Shown in pieces: positions 8,722 to 17,334 of a stretch of DNA of 64,000 nt (positions are counted from its first letter, which is position 1; every line of letters begins with the position of its first letter). Position numbers and translations under genes: made by a program. Under the pieces are notes generated by a model. It was not told where the DNA came from. It did not search any database and was given only the letters and a program-made list of their open reading frames with translations. This stretch comes from Pyxidicoccus parkwaysis (GTDB lineage Bacteria > Myxococcota > Myxococcia > Myxococcales > Myxococcaceae). Location of the stretch: positions 7,926,001-7,990,000 of the forward strand of contig NZ_CP071090.1 in assembly GCF_017301735.1 (NCBI RefSeq), given 5' to 3'.

Positions 8722-9169
8722 GGGCAGCCGGTCCCTTCTTCGCGGCACGAGCGTGGTTGCGTTGGACAGTCTTTCCGAGGTCCGCCACCGTGATGCTCCG
8801 AAGCTGCTTCATCAGGAGCGCCTCGGCCTCATCGAAGACCTTCCCGAGCGCGCCATTCACCGCCTGCTCGACGAGACACCCGGGGCTCTCGTTCCGGTGG
8901 CCGATGCTGAACAGGACGGGCGTACCGAGCGCCTCGTACACGTCCGCGAGCGTCACGGAGTCGAGCTTGCGGGCGAGCGACCAACCCCCGCCGTGCCCCT
9001 TCTCCGAGCGCATGATGCCTGCCTCGCGCAGGCCGCCCATCGTCCGCCGCACCACCACCGGATTCGCCTTCATCAACTTCCCGATGGCCTCCGAAGTCAC
9101 CACCGGCCCCATCTCCTCCATGTGGAGGAGCACGTGCAGCGCCACCGACAGCCGGCTGTCCCGTCTCAT
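8714..9169 (-). CDS. Rrf2 family transcriptional regulator
   Basis: The 151-aa product opens RRDSRLSVALHVLLHM and has the winged-helix region VTSEAIGKLMKANPVVVRRTMGGLREAGIM, then GGGWSLARK and VTLADVYEAL, all standard for Rrf2 proteins. It has only one Cys (GCLVEQ), so an Fe-S cluster of the IscR/NsrR type is unlikely. It resembles the cluster-free YwnA-like members. It is the first gene of an operon with the epoxide hydrolase-like gene and is divergent from the TrmB-type gene at 9278. The start at 9169 has no Shine-Dalgarno sequence; see the promoter at 9177-9205. Confidence 0.92.
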   Translation of the reverse strand: MRRDSRLSVALHVLLHMEEMGPVVTSEAIGKLMKANPVVVRRTMGGLREAGIMRSEKGHGGGWSLARKLDSVTLADVYEALGTPVLFSIGHRNESPGCLVEQAVNGALGKVFDEAEALLMKQLRSITVADLGKTVQRNHARAAKKGPAAHG

Positions 9170-9176
9170 GTAACTT

Positions 9177-9205
9177 CTTATGTTGCGTGAGCACGCCAAC
9201 GTCAA
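9177..9205 (-). promoter_or_regulatory. Putative sigma-70-type promoter of the Rrf2-hydrolase operon
   Basis: On the minus strand TTGACG (9205-9200) and CATAAG (9182-9177) are separated by 17 bases. The -10 box ends only seven bases before the ATG at 9169, which predicts a leaderless or near-leaderless transcript. This fits the absence of a ribosome binding site. Confidence 0.4.
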
Positions 9206-9243
9206 GGCGAAGTCGCGGACGGGAGGCCGGACGCGTCCGGCTT

Positions 9244-9268
9244 GACTATTATTAGTCACAGGTAATAA
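9244..9268 (+). promoter_or_regulatory. AT-rich palindromic operator before the TrmB-type gene
   Basis: Two overlapping inverted repeats lie in an AT-rich island just before the ATG at 9278. GACTA-TTAT-TAGTC is at 9244-9257, and TTATTA (9249-9254) pairs with TAATAA (9263-9268). Autoregulation by the TrmB-type protein is the natural reading. Confidence 0.5.
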
Positions 9269-9277
9269 CACCGACTC

Positions 9278-10111
9278 ATGGACGCGGACGAAGGGCTCGT
9301 GGCCCTCGGGTTCACCGAAGTCGAGGCGCGGGTGTACTGCGAGTTGCTGAAGGGCTCGCCCGCCACCGGGTACCGGCTCGCGCAGGCGCTGGGCAAGGCG
9401 CCTCCGAGCATCTACCAGGCGCTCGCCTCGCTGGAGCACAAGGGGGCGGTGCTCGTCGAGGAGGGCGAGCCCCGCTCCTTCCGGCCCGTGCCTCCGGATG
9501 AGGTCCTCGCGGCGCTCCAGCGCGGCTTCGAGACGCGCAGGCGCGAGGCCTCGGAGGCGCTGCGCAAGCTCCACGCTCCCGTGCAGGACGACCGCATCTA
9601 CCACCTCAAGAGCACCGCCCAGGTGATGGAGCGCGCGCGGGCGATGATTGCCGGCGCGAAGGAGGTGGTGCTCTTCGACCTCTTCCCTCCCCCATTCGCG
9701 GCCCTCACCCCCGCGCTCACCGAGGCGAGCGCCCGGCGCGTGGCCATCGCCGGGCTCGTCTACGACGAGACACCGAAGGTGCCCTTCGACTGCGTGCGCT
9801 CGTCCGACGCGGACTTCGTGCGGGAGCGCTGGCCGGGCGCGCAGCTCACGCTCGTGGCCGATGCCCGCGAGTTCCTGGTGGCACTGCTCACCCCGGACGG
9901 CACCGGCGTCAGACAGGCCATCTGGAGCGACAGCGTCTACCTCTCCTGCCTGCAACACAGCGGCCTGTCCGCCGAGGTCCGGCTGAACGCGCCGCAGTCC
10001 ACGCGCACACGGCTGTCGCGGTCCTTCTCGCTCATCGGCTCGGGCCCGCCCGGCCTGCGCCACCTCGTGGGCCAGCCTCCCTCTTCCTCCAAGCGCGGAA
10101 ACACCGAATGA
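9278..10111 (+). CDS. TrmB-type winged-helix transcriptional regulator
   Basis: The 277-aa product has an N-terminal winged helix-turn-helix (about residues 5-75: LGFTEVEARVYCELLKGSPATGYRLAQALGKAPPSIYQALASL) of the TrmB/sugar-responsive family. A linker follows (RREASEALRKL), then a ligand domain with a phospholipase D-like strand (AKEVVLFDLFPPPF). TrmB proteins are best known from archaea, where they sense sugars; bacterial members occur. The stop overlaps the start of the aspartyl protease gene (ATGA, 10108-10111), so the two are translationally coupled. An AT-rich palindrome sits before the start. Confidence 0.88.
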   Translation: MDADEGLVALGFTEVEARVYCELLKGSPATGYRLAQALGKAPPSIYQALASLEHKGAVLVEEGEPRSFRPVPPDEVLAALQRGFETRRREASEALRKLHAPVQDDRIYHLKSTAQVMERARAMIAGAKEVVLFDLFPPPFAALTPALTEASARRVAIAGLVYDETPKVPFDCVRSSDADFVRERWPGAQLTLVADAREFLVALLTPDGTGVRQAIWSDSVYLSCLQHSGLSAEVRLNAPQSTRTRLSRSFSLIGSGPPGLRHLVGQPPSSSKRGNTE

Positions 10112-11931
10112 GATTCCTCTCCCTGGTCCTGCTGGCCCTCGTGCTCGTCCCCACCGCTTCGCGGGCGGACGCGCTGCAATCCCTCCTCGAGCGGCACCTC
10201 GCCTGGCGTGGCGGGGACGCCTTCACGCGCCTGGAGAGCGTCCACGCCCGGGGCAAGAGCGCGACGAGCGGGCTGCAGGGCTCGATGGAGTCCTGGAGCC
10301 ACCGGGACGGACGCTCGCGCAGGGACGCGGACTACGGGGTGCTGCGCAACTCCATCGCCGTCACCTCCGAGGGTGGCTGGAAGCTGAACGCCAGCGGACA
10401 GGTGGAGGATGCCTCGCCCACCGACGCTCGCGACTTGCGTCACCGGGTGGCGCTCGACTTCGCGACGGCGCTGCGCGGAGGGGCCGGCGCGAAGCTCTCG
10501 TCGCAGCCCGATGAGCAGCGCGACGGCAAGACGTGGAAGGTGGTGCGCGTCACCTTCGGTGACGAGGACCTCTATGACCTGTTCCTCGATGACACCAGCG
10601 GAGCCCTGCACGGCCTGCGCATCCGCGAGGACAACGTCATCCGCTTCGTGCGGCTGGGGGACTGGCGTCAGGTGCAGGGCGTGCGCATGCCCTTCCTGGA
10701 GGAGGAGCTCACCGACAACACGGACTCCGACACACGGACGGAGGTGGAGACGCTGGAGCTGAACGTGCCCGTGCCTCCCGCCGTCTTCGAGCGCCCCCAG
10801 GACGTCCGCCGCGCGAGCTTTGTGAATGGACACGACAGCACCGGCTTCATCCCCTTCGAGTTCTTCAACGAGAACCGCGTCTACATCCCCGCCAAGGTGA
10901 ATGGCCACGAGACACAGGTGCTGTTGGACAGCGGCGCCGAGATGACGGTGGTCGACACGGCCTATGCGCGCGAGCTGGGGTTGAAGACGCAGGGGCAGCT
11001 CGCGGCGGTGGGCAGCGGCGGACAGGCGCAGGCCCAGCTCGCGGGCGGCGTGGACATCTCCATCGGGGACCTGCGGCTGACGGGGCTGACGGTCGCCATC
11101 ATCGACCTCGCCGAGGTGGCCCGGGCGATTGGCCACCCGCTGCCCGTCATCCTGGGCAAGGAGGCCTTCAACCAGCTCGTGGTGGACGTGGACTTTCCCA
11201 ACCGGCGCGTCGCCTTCCACGAGGCTTCGAGCTTCAAGGCTCCGCCGCGAGCGGTGCGCCTCCCCCTCGTCGAGTCCGCGGGAGGGCAGCGCGCGGTGCA
11301 GGTCTCCATCGAGGGCCGGCCCGCGATTCCGGTGCTGTTTGACGTAGGCAATGCCGGGGCGCTGTCGCTCTTCCCCGCGTACTGGCAGCAGGCGGGACTG
11401 CTCACGGGGCGGCGCAGCTCCAAGACGCTGTCCGGCGCGGTGGGCGGGCTGCGGGAGCGCGACGTGGCGACGCTGAAGCACATCCAGCTCGCGGGCGTCA
11501 CCCTGAAGGACGTGCCCACGGTGTTCGACGACGCGGGTGGCAGCGTGTCCACCTCGGACCGCCTCCTCGGCAACCTGGGGCTGGCCGTGCTCGGGCGCTT
11601 CCGGATGGTGACGGACTATGCGACGGACACGCTGATGCTCGTGCCGGATGCTCGCGCGCTGCGACAGCCCTTCCTCAAGGACCGCTCGGGACTGATTGCC
11701 ATTCCCTCGGAGGGACGGCTCGTGGTGAAGCTGGTGGCACCCGGCAGCCCTGCCGCCGCCACGGGCTGGCAGGCAGGTGACGAAATCGTCGCCATCGATG
11801 GACAGAAGATTGGACCCGACTACGCGGGCACGAAGCTCGCGCAATGGCGCAACCGCGCCTCGGGACAGACGGTGGTGCTCACCCTGAAGGACGGGAGCGA
11901 GCGCCGGCTCACGCTGAAGGACTATTACTGA
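10108..11931 (+). CDS. Secreted retropepsin-like aspartyl protease with C-terminal PDZ domain
   Basis: The 607-aa product has a Sec signal peptide (residues 1-20, ending SRA). After an N-terminal region of outer-membrane-lipoprotein-receptor-like beta structure (~25-230) come two aspartyl protease lobes. Lobe one has Asp-274 in LLDSGAEMTVVD, and lobe two has Asp-412 in VLFDVGNAGALS, where DVG replaces the usual DSG/DTG. A PDZ domain is at ~525-600 (GSPAAATGWQAGDEIVAIDGQ). It is probably a periplasmic or exported protease. It is coupled to the TrmB-type regulator and overlaps the convergent gene at 11925 by seven bases. Confidence 0.88.
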   Translation: MRFLSLVLLALVLVPTASRADALQSLLERHLAWRGGDAFTRLESVHARGKSATSGLQGSMESWSHRDGRSRRDADYGVLRNSIAVTSEGGWKLNASGQVEDASPTDARDLRHRVALDFATALRGGAGAKLSSQPDEQRDGKTWKVVRVTFGDEDLYDLFLDDTSGALHGLRIREDNVIRFVRLGDWRQVQGVRMPFLEEELTDNTDSDTRTEVETLELNVPVPPAVFERPQDVRRASFVNGHDSTGFIPFEFFNENRVYIPAKVNGHETQVLLDSGAEMTVVDTAYARELGLKTQGQLAAVGSGGQAQAQLAGGVDISIGDLRLTGLTVAIIDLAEVARAIGHPLPVILGKEAFNQLVVDVDFPNRRVAFHEASSFKAPPRAVRLPLVESAGGQRAVQVSIEGRPAIPVLFDVGNAGALSLFPAYWQQAGLLTGRRSSKTLSGAVGGLRERDVATLKHIQLAGVTLKDVPTVFDDAGGSVSTSDRLLGNLGLAVLGRFRMVTDYATDTLMLVPDARALRQPFLKDRSGLIAIPSEGRLVVKLVAPGSPAAATGWQAGDEIVAIDGQKIGPDYAGTKLAQWRNRASGQTVVLTLKDGSERRLTLKDYY

Positions 11932-12968
11932 GAGGACACACGGGAGTGCACCACGGACAGCGGCAGCATCCTCCACCGCCTCACTTCCGGGCCCGCGCGA
12001 GGCATGTGCTGAAGCGAAGCCGCGGCGTCGTACTGCTTCATCGCCTCGTCACGGAAGTGAAGCTGCAGGTGCTCCGCCAGGGCGGTACGTCCCTCGCTGT
12101 CGAACACGGGGACCTCCGTACCCGCGTGGCTCCAGTGCTCCAGCCGCTCATCGATGCTCCGGCAGACCTTCAGGCTGTCGCCGTGGCCGTCCACTTCGGC
12201 GAGCTTCAGGAGCGACCTGAGCATCGGCTCCAGGCTTCCGGCCTGCGCGAAGCTCGGAGCGCCCGGGGGAATGTGGCCCAGCGGGTGGATGGAGTCCGCG
12301 CCGGGGACGAACCGGAACAGCGGGCACACCTCGACGTGCCCATCGAACCCGACCCAGACTTCCAGCTCGAGGTGCCCGGGCAGGAGCGTCGTGTTCGCGG
12401 GAGAGGTCGCCCAGCGTCGAATCGCCTCGAGCCCCGAGAGCATGGCCGCGAGGACACCCCGCGCCGCCACCGCTGACAGGAGCGGTCCCTGAAGCAGCCT
12501 GGGAAGCGTCATTCCGGCGGGCTGTGCATCCACGGCGATGATGCGTGGGAGCACGTCGAGCTGTCTTGGAGGAGCGGGCACCCCGGCGAGAAGCCGTGCG
12601 GCCTCGTCCTCCGGCAGGATGAGCCCCACCTCCAGCGGCGCACGCAGGATGGGCGAGGCCAGGTCCACGCGCATCCTCAGGTAGTCCATCACCTGCACGT
12701 CCGTCCACGTGTCGTCCGTGGCATCGCGCTCCCTCGAGGTGCCGAAGTCGATGAGCCGCACCGGGCTCCACCCACCCAGGAGGTTCATGAACCTTCCTGG
12801 GCGGCGATGGGGAAGCCACGCGACACTCCGTCGCGGCTCGAAGAGCTCGACCCGGCCCACGACTTCGATGCAACGAGGCTCCGCGCCCGATGTGACCTTC
12901 AAGGATGTGAACCTCGGAACGAGGGCCCCTGCGTCCTGAGTCCTGGAACGCTCGGGCGCGGCGGTCAT
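11925..12968 (-). CDS. Hypothetical protein of myxobacterial type
   Basis: The 347-aa product starts at the ATG at 12968; no ribosome binding site decides this, and the frame stays open upstream. It has no signal peptide or membrane segment and was not recognised as a known family. It has a Trp/Asp-rich N-terminal part (TWTDVQVMDYLRMR), a Leu/Ala-rich helical middle, and a C-terminal region with conserved-looking acidic helices (KLAEVDGHGDSLKVCRSIDERLEHW). It lies 74 bases downstream of the AraC gene on the same strand. Confidence 0.65.
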   Translation of the reverse strand: MTAAPERSRTQDAGALVPRFTSLKVTSGAEPRCIEVVGRVELFEPRRSVAWLPHRRPGRFMNLLGGWSPVRLIDFGTSRERDATDDTWTDVQVMDYLRMRVDLASPILRAPLEVGLILPEDEAARLLAGVPAPPRQLDVLPRIIAVDAQPAGMTLPRLLQGPLLSAVAARGVLAAMLSGLEAIRRWATSPANTTLLPGHLELEVWVGFDGHVEVCPLFRFVPGADSIHPLGHIPPGAPSFAQAGSLEPMLRSLLKLAEVDGHGDSLKVCRSIDERLEHWSHAGTEVPVFDSEGRTALAEHLQLHFRDEAMKQYDAAASLQHMPRAGPEVRRWRMLPLSVVHSRVSSQ

Positions 12969-13042
12969 ATCGGACCCGGACACATCGTCGCGGAGCGGTA
13001 CGCGCCTCCTTCGCGTGACTCTCCGCCGCATGAGCCGCGTGC

Positions 13043-14035
13043 CTACCCGGCCTTCGCCGCCGCCTCCTGGCGAGCGTGCCGCCGGAACTCGCCGGGGGGC
13101 TGCGAGTAGATGCGCTGGAATGCCCGGTTGAAGGCTCCGGGGGACTCGTACCCGACGGTATCGGCGATTTCGGCGAGGCCGGCCTCGCCCTCGCGCAGCA
13201 GGCACCCCGCCTTGTACATGCGCCAGCGCGTCAGGTAGTCGAGCGGCGTCTCACCGACCTGCTCCTTGAAGCGCAGCGCGAAGGCCGAGCGCGACATCCC
13301 CGCGACGCTGGCCAGCGCCCCCACCGTCCACGGGTGCGCGGGCGCGTGGTGCATCGCCCGCAGCGCGGCGCCGAGCGGTCCATTCCCCAGCGCCGCCAGC
13401 CACCCGAGCTCCCCCGCCCGGCCCGACGCATAGTGGGCCCGAATCGCCTGCACGAAGAGGATTTCCGCCAGCCGGTTGATGACGACCGGAGCGCCAATCG
13501 TCGGCGTCGCCGTCTCCAGCGCCAGGAGGTTGAGCGTCGCGCCCAGCGCGCCCGTCTGGGCCTCGTCGCCCCGCACGCAGAGGACGCGCGGCAGCAATTC
13601 GATGATGGGCCGGCTGCTCCACTCGTCGAACTCGAACAGGCCGGTGATGAGGTGCGTGGGCACTCCGCCACCTCCGACGTTCAGCAAGTCCCCCACCTTC
13701 GTCCGGATGAGCGACTCCCCGTCCACGGGACGGGTGCGGAGCGAGTCCCGCACTGTGATGGCGGTATGGGCCGCTGCGACGTAGCAGTCACCGCCCCGCA
13801 GGGGGATGGGCTTCGGCTCCCCCGCCACCTCGAGCCAGCAGCTCCCGCGCGTCACCAGCCCGAACTTCGCGTGCGGCGAGCCGGGGAACCTCGCGCCCCA
13901 CGGCGCCGTCGCCTCCATCCGGCAGTACAGCGCGCTCCGGACGCGCATCGCGGTGAACACGTCGCTGAACGGGTCCACGCTCGAGAGCGCCTTCAGGTCT
14001 GGACGCTTGAGCACTTCTTCTGGAGTTCCAGGCAC
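13043..14035 (-). CDS. AraC family transcriptional regulator (cupin_6 sensor)
   Basis: The 330-aa product has an N-terminal cupin-type sensor (about residues 15-190, with GSCWLEVAGEPKPIPLRGGD) and two C-terminal helix-turn-helix motifs (~225-320; WTVGALASVAGMSRSAFALRF and IADTVGYESPGAFNRAFQR). GTG at 14035 is the start, with AGGAGGGAGG upstream. It is divergent from the NmrA-like/dehalogenase/CPBP operon at 14091 with only 55 bases between, the classical place for a regulator of that operon. Confidence 0.92.
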   Translation of the reverse strand: MPGTPEEVLKRPDLKALSSVDPFSDVFTAMRVRSALYCRMEATAPWGARFPGSPHAKFGLVTRGSCWLEVAGEPKPIPLRGGDCYVAAAHTAITVRDSLRTRPVDGESLIRTKVGDLLNVGGGGVPTHLITGLFEFDEWSSRPIIELLPRVLCVRGDEAQTGALGATLNLLALETATPTIGAPVVINRLAEILFVQAIRAHYASGRAGELGWLAALGNGPLGAALRAMHHAPAHPWTVGALASVAGMSRSAFALRFKEQVGETPLDYLTRWRMYKAGCLLREGEAGLAEIADTVGYESPGAFNRAFQRIYSQPPGEFRRHARQEAAAKAG

Positions 14036-14090
14036 TGACAGTCCTCCCTCCTGGCCTTACGGTACTTCGCAACCAAGGAGAGGTCACACC

Positions 14091-14936
14091 ATGATTCTCG
14101 TCATCGGAGCGAATGGAACGGTTGGCAGCCTGGTGGTGCGGCAGGTGGTCGAGGCGGGCCAGAAGGTGCGCGTACTCGTGAGGGACGCGTCGAAGGCCAC
14201 GAAGCACGGCGGGGAGGTGGAGGTCGTCGTCGGAGACCTCGCGCGGCCGGAGACGCTGGGGCCGGCATTCTCCGGAGTGGAGAAGGTCTTCCTGCTGTCG
14301 ACGGGGCCGGAGCGGATGGAAATCAACGCCATCGACGCGGCGCGGGCCGCTGGCGTCCGGCACATCATCAAGTTCTCCTCCATGGGCTTCGGCCCGGAGC
14401 GGGATGCCCTGCGCATCGGCAACTGGCACCGCGCGGTGGAGGCGCATCTGGCGGCCTCCGGCATCGCCTGGACAGTGCTGCTCGCCGGTGGGTTCAGCAG
14501 CAACGCGCTTGGCTGGGCGCCCACCCTCAAGGCCCAGGGCATGGCATTCGCGGCGACGGGGGACGGCAAGGTCGCGGTGGTGGACCCGGCGGACCTCGCG
14601 GCCGTGGCGGTCGCCGTGCTCACCCGGCCCGGACACGAGGGCAGGCGGTACGAGCTGACGGGACCGGAGGCGCTGAGCTTCGCCGAGCAGGTGGAGCTCA
14701 TCGGCAAGGCGGTGGGCCGGCCGCTGCGCTTCGTGGACGTGCCCCCGGCGGCGGCGCGCGACGCGCTGTCGCAGACGGGCATGCCGGCGCCGCTCGTCGA
14801 GGGAATGCTGGAGGTGATGGCGCGCATCAAGGCCGGCGGCGCGGAGACCGTGTCTCGCGACGTCGAGCAGGTGCTGGGACGCAAGCCGCGCACCTTCGCA
14901 GCCTGGGCGGAAGCGAACGCCGCCGTGTTCCGGTGA
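14091..14936 (+). CDS. NmrA-like NAD(P)-binding atypical short-chain reductase
   Basis: The 281-aa product opens MILVIGANGTVGSLVVRQV with the GxxGxxG nucleotide-binding motif. It continues with RVLVRDASKA, VVVGDLARPETL and IIKFSSMGF, the order seen in NmrA-like reductases and quinone-oxidoreductase relatives; the classical SDR Tyr-x3-Lys is absent. The cofactor is probably NADPH and the substrate is unknown. A sound ribosome site (AAGGAG) precedes the ATG. A gene of the same length and architecture lies at 57687 under TetR control, so the window has two paralogues. It is the first gene of a three-gene operon. Confidence 0.88.
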   Translation: MILVIGANGTVGSLVVRQVVEAGQKVRVLVRDASKATKHGGEVEVVVGDLARPETLGPAFSGVEKVFLLSTGPERMEINAIDAARAAGVRHIIKFSSMGFGPERDALRIGNWHRAVEAHLAASGIAWTVLLAGGFSSNALGWAPTLKAQGMAFAATGDGKVAVVDPADLAAVAVAVLTRPGHEGRRYELTGPEALSFAEQVELIGKAVGRPLRFVDVPPAAARDALSQTGMPAPLVEGMLEVMARIKAGGAETVSRDVEQVLGRKPRTFAAWAEANAAVFR

Positions 14937-14952
14937 GCGGGAGGGGACGAAC

Positions 14953-16362
14953 ATGAGCCTTGAAACAACCGTTGCTCCCAACGCCGCGACGCCGATGACC
15001 TGGACGCGTGCGCGGTTCCTTCGCACGCTCGCCTCGGGTTGGCTGGCGTCCGTGCCCATCGTGTTGCTCGTGATGCTCGCCGTCGAGGCGGTACCTCGTA
15101 CTCGCGGGCTCGCCTTCTTCTCCCAGCTCCGGTACGCAGTGGTGGCGCCCGCGTGCGTGCTCGTCGCGGTGGCTGCCGCGTGCGCCTGGCACTGGCTCTC
15201 GGAGCGCTCGCGCCGCCCGCGTCTGGCGTTGGCGACAATCCTCCTGGGGCTCGCCGGTGTTCTCCTCCTCGGAATGGCGTGGGTCGGACCTGCCGGCCTG
15301 GCCCTCGCGGGGCTCCCGGCTATCGTCACCGTGGCGGTGGCGGCGGTGTGGTTCGTCCCACGTTCCGTCGAGCGACCCTGGCGCCTCCGCACGGGCACGG
15401 TGGCGCTCGTGCTCCTCGGCGTGCTCGAAGCCTCGGGCGTGGTCGCCGCGCTCGCGAGCGAGCGCCTCGGGCCGCCCGGTCCCCAAGGGCTCGCCTTCGA
15501 CATCCCCCGCACGATGTTCGACGTCGAGCACCGCTTCATCGACCTGCCGAGCGGCGCGCGCGTGCACTACGTGGACGAGGGCCAGGGCGAGACGCTGCTC
15601 TTCCTGCATGGCAACCCGTCCTGGTCCTTCCAGTGGAGGGATTTGATTCACGGGCTGCGCGGCTCCTACCGATGCATCGCCCTCGACTACCCGGGCTTCG
15701 GTCTGTCCCAGGCGCCGGAGGGGTTCGGCTTCACACCTCGGGAGGAGAGCCGCGTCGTCGAAGAGTTGGTGGACCGCCTCGGGCTTCGCGACGTGACGCT
15801 GGTCATGCAGGACTGGGGCGGCCCCATCGGCATCGCCCTCGCGGAGCGCCGTCCGGAGCTCGTGAAGCGAGTCATCCTGGGAAGCACCTGGGCCTGGAGG
15901 ACGAGCACGAGCGAGCCGCGCGGCAAGTGGTCCGTCATCGCTGGTGGGCCCGTGGGCGAGTTCATCCAGGCCAACTTCAACGGGATTGCCACCCTCGCGC
16001 TGAAGGACAGCATCGCCCGCGAGCTCCCCGCCGACGTGGCCGACGTCTATGCGCGCCCGTTCCGGCCGCTCGACCGGAGAGGCATTGCCGCCTTCTACCC
16101 GGGGCAGATTACCGCCGCGAGCGATTGGTTCGGCGAGCTGGAGGCCGGCCTGCCCGCGTTCAAAGACAAACAGGCGCTCATCTTCTGGGCCCTCGAGGAC
16201 CCGGGCTTTCCTCGCACCGACCTCGCCCGCTGGGAGCAGACCTTTCCCAATCACAAAACGGTCGAGCTCGCCCACACCCACCACTTCTTCTTCGAGGACA
16301 CCGCGAGTGAAGTGATTGCAAACATCCGTGCGTTCATGACGTCAGACGTGGCTCCGCGCTAA
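14953..16362 (+). CDS. Haloalkane dehalogenase-like hydrolase with N-terminal five-helix membrane domain
   Basis: The product is 469 aa. Residues ~27-168 contain five hydrophobic segments, not found in ordinary soluble dehalogenases. The alpha/beta hydrolase domain spans ~175-465: oxyanion motif HGNPSWSFQWR from His-219, YPGFGLSQAP, nucleophile Asp-287 in QDWGG, and catalytic His-444 in HTHHFFFED. HGNP plus QDWGG is the pattern of haloalkane dehalogenases, though related hydrolases share it. The fusion would fix the enzyme at the inner membrane. It lies 16 bases after the NmrA-like gene and 13 before the CPBP gene. Confidence 0.88.
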   Translation: MSLETTVAPNAATPMTWTRARFLRTLASGWLASVPIVLLVMLAVEAVPRTRGLAFFSQLRYAVVAPACVLVAVAAACAWHWLSERSRRPRLALATILLGLAGVLLLGMAWVGPAGLALAGLPAIVTVAVAAVWFVPRSVERPWRLRTGTVALVLLGVLEASGVVAALASERLGPPGPQGLAFDIPRTMFDVEHRFIDLPSGARVHYVDEGQGETLLFLHGNPSWSFQWRDLIHGLRGSYRCIALDYPGFGLSQAPEGFGFTPREESRVVEELVDRLGLRDVTLVMQDWGGPIGIALAERRPELVKRVILGSTWAWRTSTSEPRGKWSVIAGGPVGEFIQANFNGIATLALKDSIARELPADVADVYARPFRPLDRRGIAAFYPGQITAASDWFGELEAGLPAFKDKQALIFWALEDPGFPRTDLARWEQTFPNHKTVELAHTHHFFFEDTASEVIANIRAFMTSDVAPR

Positions 16363-16375
16363 CGTCACGCGCGTC

Positions 16376-17320
16376 ATGGATTCCCAGCCCCAGGCCTCCT
16401 CCGAAGCCGGTTCCCCTGCTCCCAACCTCCACGCCACGGCACCTGTCGGCTCCACGCCCCCGCGCGTGTGGACGGTCTTCGTCGCCTACGTGGCGCTGCT
16501 GACCACCGTCGCGGTGATTGGGACCCTCATCTTCGGGGTGGCGATGATCGTGGAAGCCTCACGCAAGGGCATCAAGAACCCGGAGGACTTCACTCCCCTC
16601 ATCGAGCAGCTCAAGGTGACACCCTGGCTCCACGCGGCGGGGGTGATGACGTCGAGCACCACCGGACTCGTCATGGCGCTCCTGCTCGCGAAGCTGTCTC
16701 CCAGGCCCTGGCGCGAGCGGCTGCGCCTCCTGCCCGGCGCATCGCTGCATCCCGTCGCGTGGGTGGCCGCGGTGGTGGCCTGCTGCGCACTGGGGCAGGC
16801 CCTGGAGAGTGCATCCATCCTCACCGGCGTGTGGACCTGGTCCGCGACGCTGAAGGGACTGGAGGCCACGAGCAAGGCTTCTCCCGGGACGTTCGCCCTG
16901 CTGATGCTCTTCGGCACGCTGGTGGCGGGCACGGCCGAGGAGTTGTTCTTCCGCGGCTACGTGCAGAGCCGCCTCGTGGAGCGCTGGGGCCGCACGGCCG
17001 GCATCGCTTGCACGGCCACGCTCTTCGGCATCATCCACATGGACCCCATCCAATCGCCCTTGGCCCTGGCGATTGGCCTGTACCTGGGATGGCTCGCCGA
17101 GCACACCGGCAGCGTGCGTCTGCCGGTGCTCGTGCACATCCTCAACAACGCGGTGTCCTTCCTGCTCTCGCGCTTCGCGACGCCCTCCTCGGAGCTCCCC
17201 ACCTCCGTGCACGTGGCGCTGCTCATCGTGTGCCCGCTGCTCGTGGCGGGCGCCCTCGTGCTGCTGCGCCGTGCTGTCGCGGCCCCGGTGGTGGCGGCCG
17301 CGACGGCAGTCGAAGGCTGA
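16376..17320 (+). CDS. CPBP family intramembrane metalloprotease (CAAX/ABI type)
   Basis: The 314-aa multi-pass protein has the CPBP motif 1 Glu-188/Glu-189 with Arg-193 (EELFFRGYVQSRL), motif 2 in ACTATLFGIIHM with its His, and motif 3 as HILNNAVSFLLSR. All are catalytic-site residues of Rce1-like proteases. Bacterial members cleave or bind small peptides and prenylated proteins, and are linked to bacteriocin self-immunity. Here it is the last gene of the NmrA-like/dehalogenase operon, whose regulator is probably AraC. It is convergent with the lipoprotein gene (14-base gap). Confidence 0.92.
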   Translation: MDSQPQASSEAGSPAPNLHATAPVGSTPPRVWTVFVAYVALLTTVAVIGTLIFGVAMIVEASRKGIKNPEDFTPLIEQLKVTPWLHAAGVMTSSTTGLVMALLLAKLSPRPWRERLRLLPGASLHPVAWVAAVVACCALGQALESASILTGVWTWSATLKGLEATSKASPGTFALLMLFGTLVAGTAEELFFRGYVQSRLVERWGRTAGIACTATLFGIIHMDPIQSPLALAIGLYLGWLAEHTGSVRLPVLVHILNNAVSFLLSRFATPSSELPTSVHVALLIVCPLLVAGALVLLRRAVAAPVVAAATAVEG

Positions 17321-17334
17321 GGCGGGCGCGTCCC

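Noticed and set aside
15039..16310. Long alternative-frame open frame inside the dehalogenase-like gene
   Set aside because: Arg/Gly/Pro-rich translation with no motif; the other frame has all catalytic residues.
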